From positions 40,403,822 through 40,467,821 of the forward strand of contig OX365955.1 in assembly GCA_947247005.1 (NCBI GenBank): 64,000 bases of DNA, given 5' to 3'. The position numbers and the translations under genes are program-made. Positions within the stretch are counted from its first letter, which is position 1; every line of letters begins with the position of its first letter. The stretch comes from Spisula solida (lineage: Eukaryota; Mollusca; Bivalvia; Venerida; Mactridae). Shown in pieces: positions 63,801-64,000 of the stretch. Below the pieces are notes generated by a model. That model worked only from the letters and a program-made list of their open reading frames with translations. It did not search any database and was not told the origin of the DNA.

Positions 63801-64000
63801 TTGCCAGACAAATAGACCCGACGGTTGCCATGTCAATTATGTTCCTATGATGTCATCATTGCAATGTACTCCGGAAGTGGGTGGGGTAATTCAACATTTG
63901 TACGATGCCTCTGCCAAGATGAACATAAAGAAACAACACAGATATCTGTCTGCAGGATTAGAGGAAGATGATTACACAGAAACACTTTCAAGTCTCCAAG
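57802..64000 (+). CDS. MSTO1: Misato homologue (MSTO1/DML1), 3' end outside window
   Basis: Misato is a tubulin-related protein associated with the outer mitochondrial membrane and involved in mitochondrial distribution, morphology and mtDNA maintenance. Exons 57802-57856, 59281-59438, 61114-61306 and 62696 onward give 570 codons up to the edge; the human protein is 570 residues. The alignment at the edge (LEEDDYTETLSSLQ against human VEHDDVAELLQELQ) suggests only a few residues are missing. Diagnostic motifs: VTLQVGHYANYVGSHWWNIQ at the N-terminus (human LTLQLGHFAGFVGAHWW), DHITVWSDFL.. HPRTVHIV (misato segment II), DRLHYFTEECDNLQGF and the tubulin-like GFGGLGTGLIRYLEDEFPGK. The start at 57802 was chosen by homology; an in-frame ATG at 57694 would add 36 unrelated residues. 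Confidence 0.95.
57857..59280. other. MSTO1 intron 1 with tRNA-like repeats
   Basis: tgccaactgagctagccggg (about 58078) and caaactgagctagtttggcg (about 58743) look like reversed D-arm/box A sequence of tRNA-derived SINEs. No coding sequence recognised. Confidence 0.4.
59281..59438 (+). CDS. MSTO1: MSTO1 exon 2
   Basis: Encodes GSHWWNIQESSFVYNQSELT, then GPKEICHDVLYREGENRHRE and VTFTPRLVLFDLK. It matches human HWWNQQD, CPDVLYR and YTPRLILMDLK. Acceptor ctaacag, donor AAG|gtaagc, phase 0. Confidence 0.95.
60198..60662. mobile_element. MITE with GGGTTCCCAC ends
   Basis: Ends ggggttcccacagtcaggga and, inverted, cagggttcccacaaattttc. The interior has many copies of gtcagggaa, concentrated at both sides. 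This type (CAGGGTTCCCAC) occurs in many animals and is usually classed as hAT-like. Located in MSTO1 intron 2. Confidence 0.6.
61114..61306 (+). CDS. MSTO1: MSTO1 exon 3
   Basis: Encodes GSLKTLKQEGVLYDTFGEGE, DIKWPGDVTMHKEDSASKNA, YLRSLEDEALSDNEEEFVIK and KDNT plus one base. Human GSLSSLKEEGGLYRD and KNPYL are recognisable. Acceptor tgtttcag, donor ACAG|gtatgt. Confidence 0.95.
62312..62608 (-). repeat. Interspersed repeat family A, copy 6
   Basis: Begins tagtcccctactggtttttg and ends gcttgcaattcttaattact, inverted relative to the copy at 775. It lies about 90 bp from MSTO1 exon 4, in the preceding intron. Confidence 0.75.
62696..64000 (+). CDS. MSTO1: MSTO1 exon 4 (runs off the window)
   Basis: One long open exon of at least 1305 nt. 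It begins with an acidic/lysine-rich spacer (DDDDEKIEDETKKKKHDQRD), then segment II (ITVWSDFLGSNFHPRTVHIV), the tubulin-like Gly-rich motif, AILASALDTMSLPYR (human AILATALDTVTVPYR), ACFPLGLY, and FIQSVVMRGL (human FAQSVVLRGI). No stop occurs before position 64000. Acceptor ctttcag. Human MSTO1 spreads the same region over many exons, so introns have been lost here or gained in vertebrates. Confidence 0.94.

Overview
This is a 64 kb piece of an animal nuclear genome. Its genes have many short exons with GT-AG introns, and the space between exons is full of small DNA transposons, tRNA-derived SINEs and minisatellites. Elements with internal arrays of about 155 bp (6170-7163, 24067-25882) resemble the pearl/Helentron-type elements known from bivalves. 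Together with the gene sequences this suggests a bivalve or closely related mollusc; that assignment is inference.

Four protein-coding genes were reconstructed by reading splice sites and reading frames by eye. (1) Nucleobindin (NUCB1/2-like), minus strand, CDS 19824 to 3810, 12 coding exons, 661 residues: signal peptide, nesfatin-1-like region, basic/coiled-coil region, two EF hands and a long Met/Gln/Gly-rich tail. (2) Mitochondrial single-stranded DNA-binding protein (SSBP1), minus strand, CDS 35775 to 30865, six core exons (171 residues) plus one possible 63-nt cassette exon. (3) A phospholipid phosphatase (PLPP/LPP family), plus strand, 40032 to 48372, six exons, 297 residues, all three PAP2 catalytic motifs present. 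(4) Misato (MSTO1/DML1), plus strand, from 57802 to the window edge, four exons, lacking only the extreme C-terminus. The four genes have unrelated functions (secretory-pathway calcium binding, mtDNA maintenance, lipid signalling, mitochondrial morphology), and nothing suggests an operon-like arrangement.

Layout: 1-3.8 kb repeats downstream of nucleobindin; 3.8-19.8 kb nucleobindin; about 21.2-21.4 kb its likely 5' UTR and promoter; 21.7-30.8 kb a repeat-rich intergenic block with nested tandem-array elements; 30.9-35.8 kb SSBP1; 36-40 kb repeats and AT-rich DNA; 40.0-48.4 kb PLPP; 48.5-57.5 kb minisatellites, a SINE, a TTAA MITE, a truncated non-LTR retrotransposon and a 1.4 kb fold-back transposon; 57.8-64 kb MSTO1.

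Three observations stand out. Nucleobindin carries two homologous 91-nt exons (6a and 6b) only 63 bp apart. Inclusion of both, or of neither, meets an early stop codon, so the locus has the structure of mutually exclusive splicing. In PLPP, the 3' splice site of exon 4 plus the first bases of that exon, which encode the catalytic PSGH motif, is repeated as a 53-bp minisatellite giving 14 acceptor-like copies upstream of the real one. Finally, a (CAG)55(CAA)21 tract lies directly against a nucleobindin 5' splice site.
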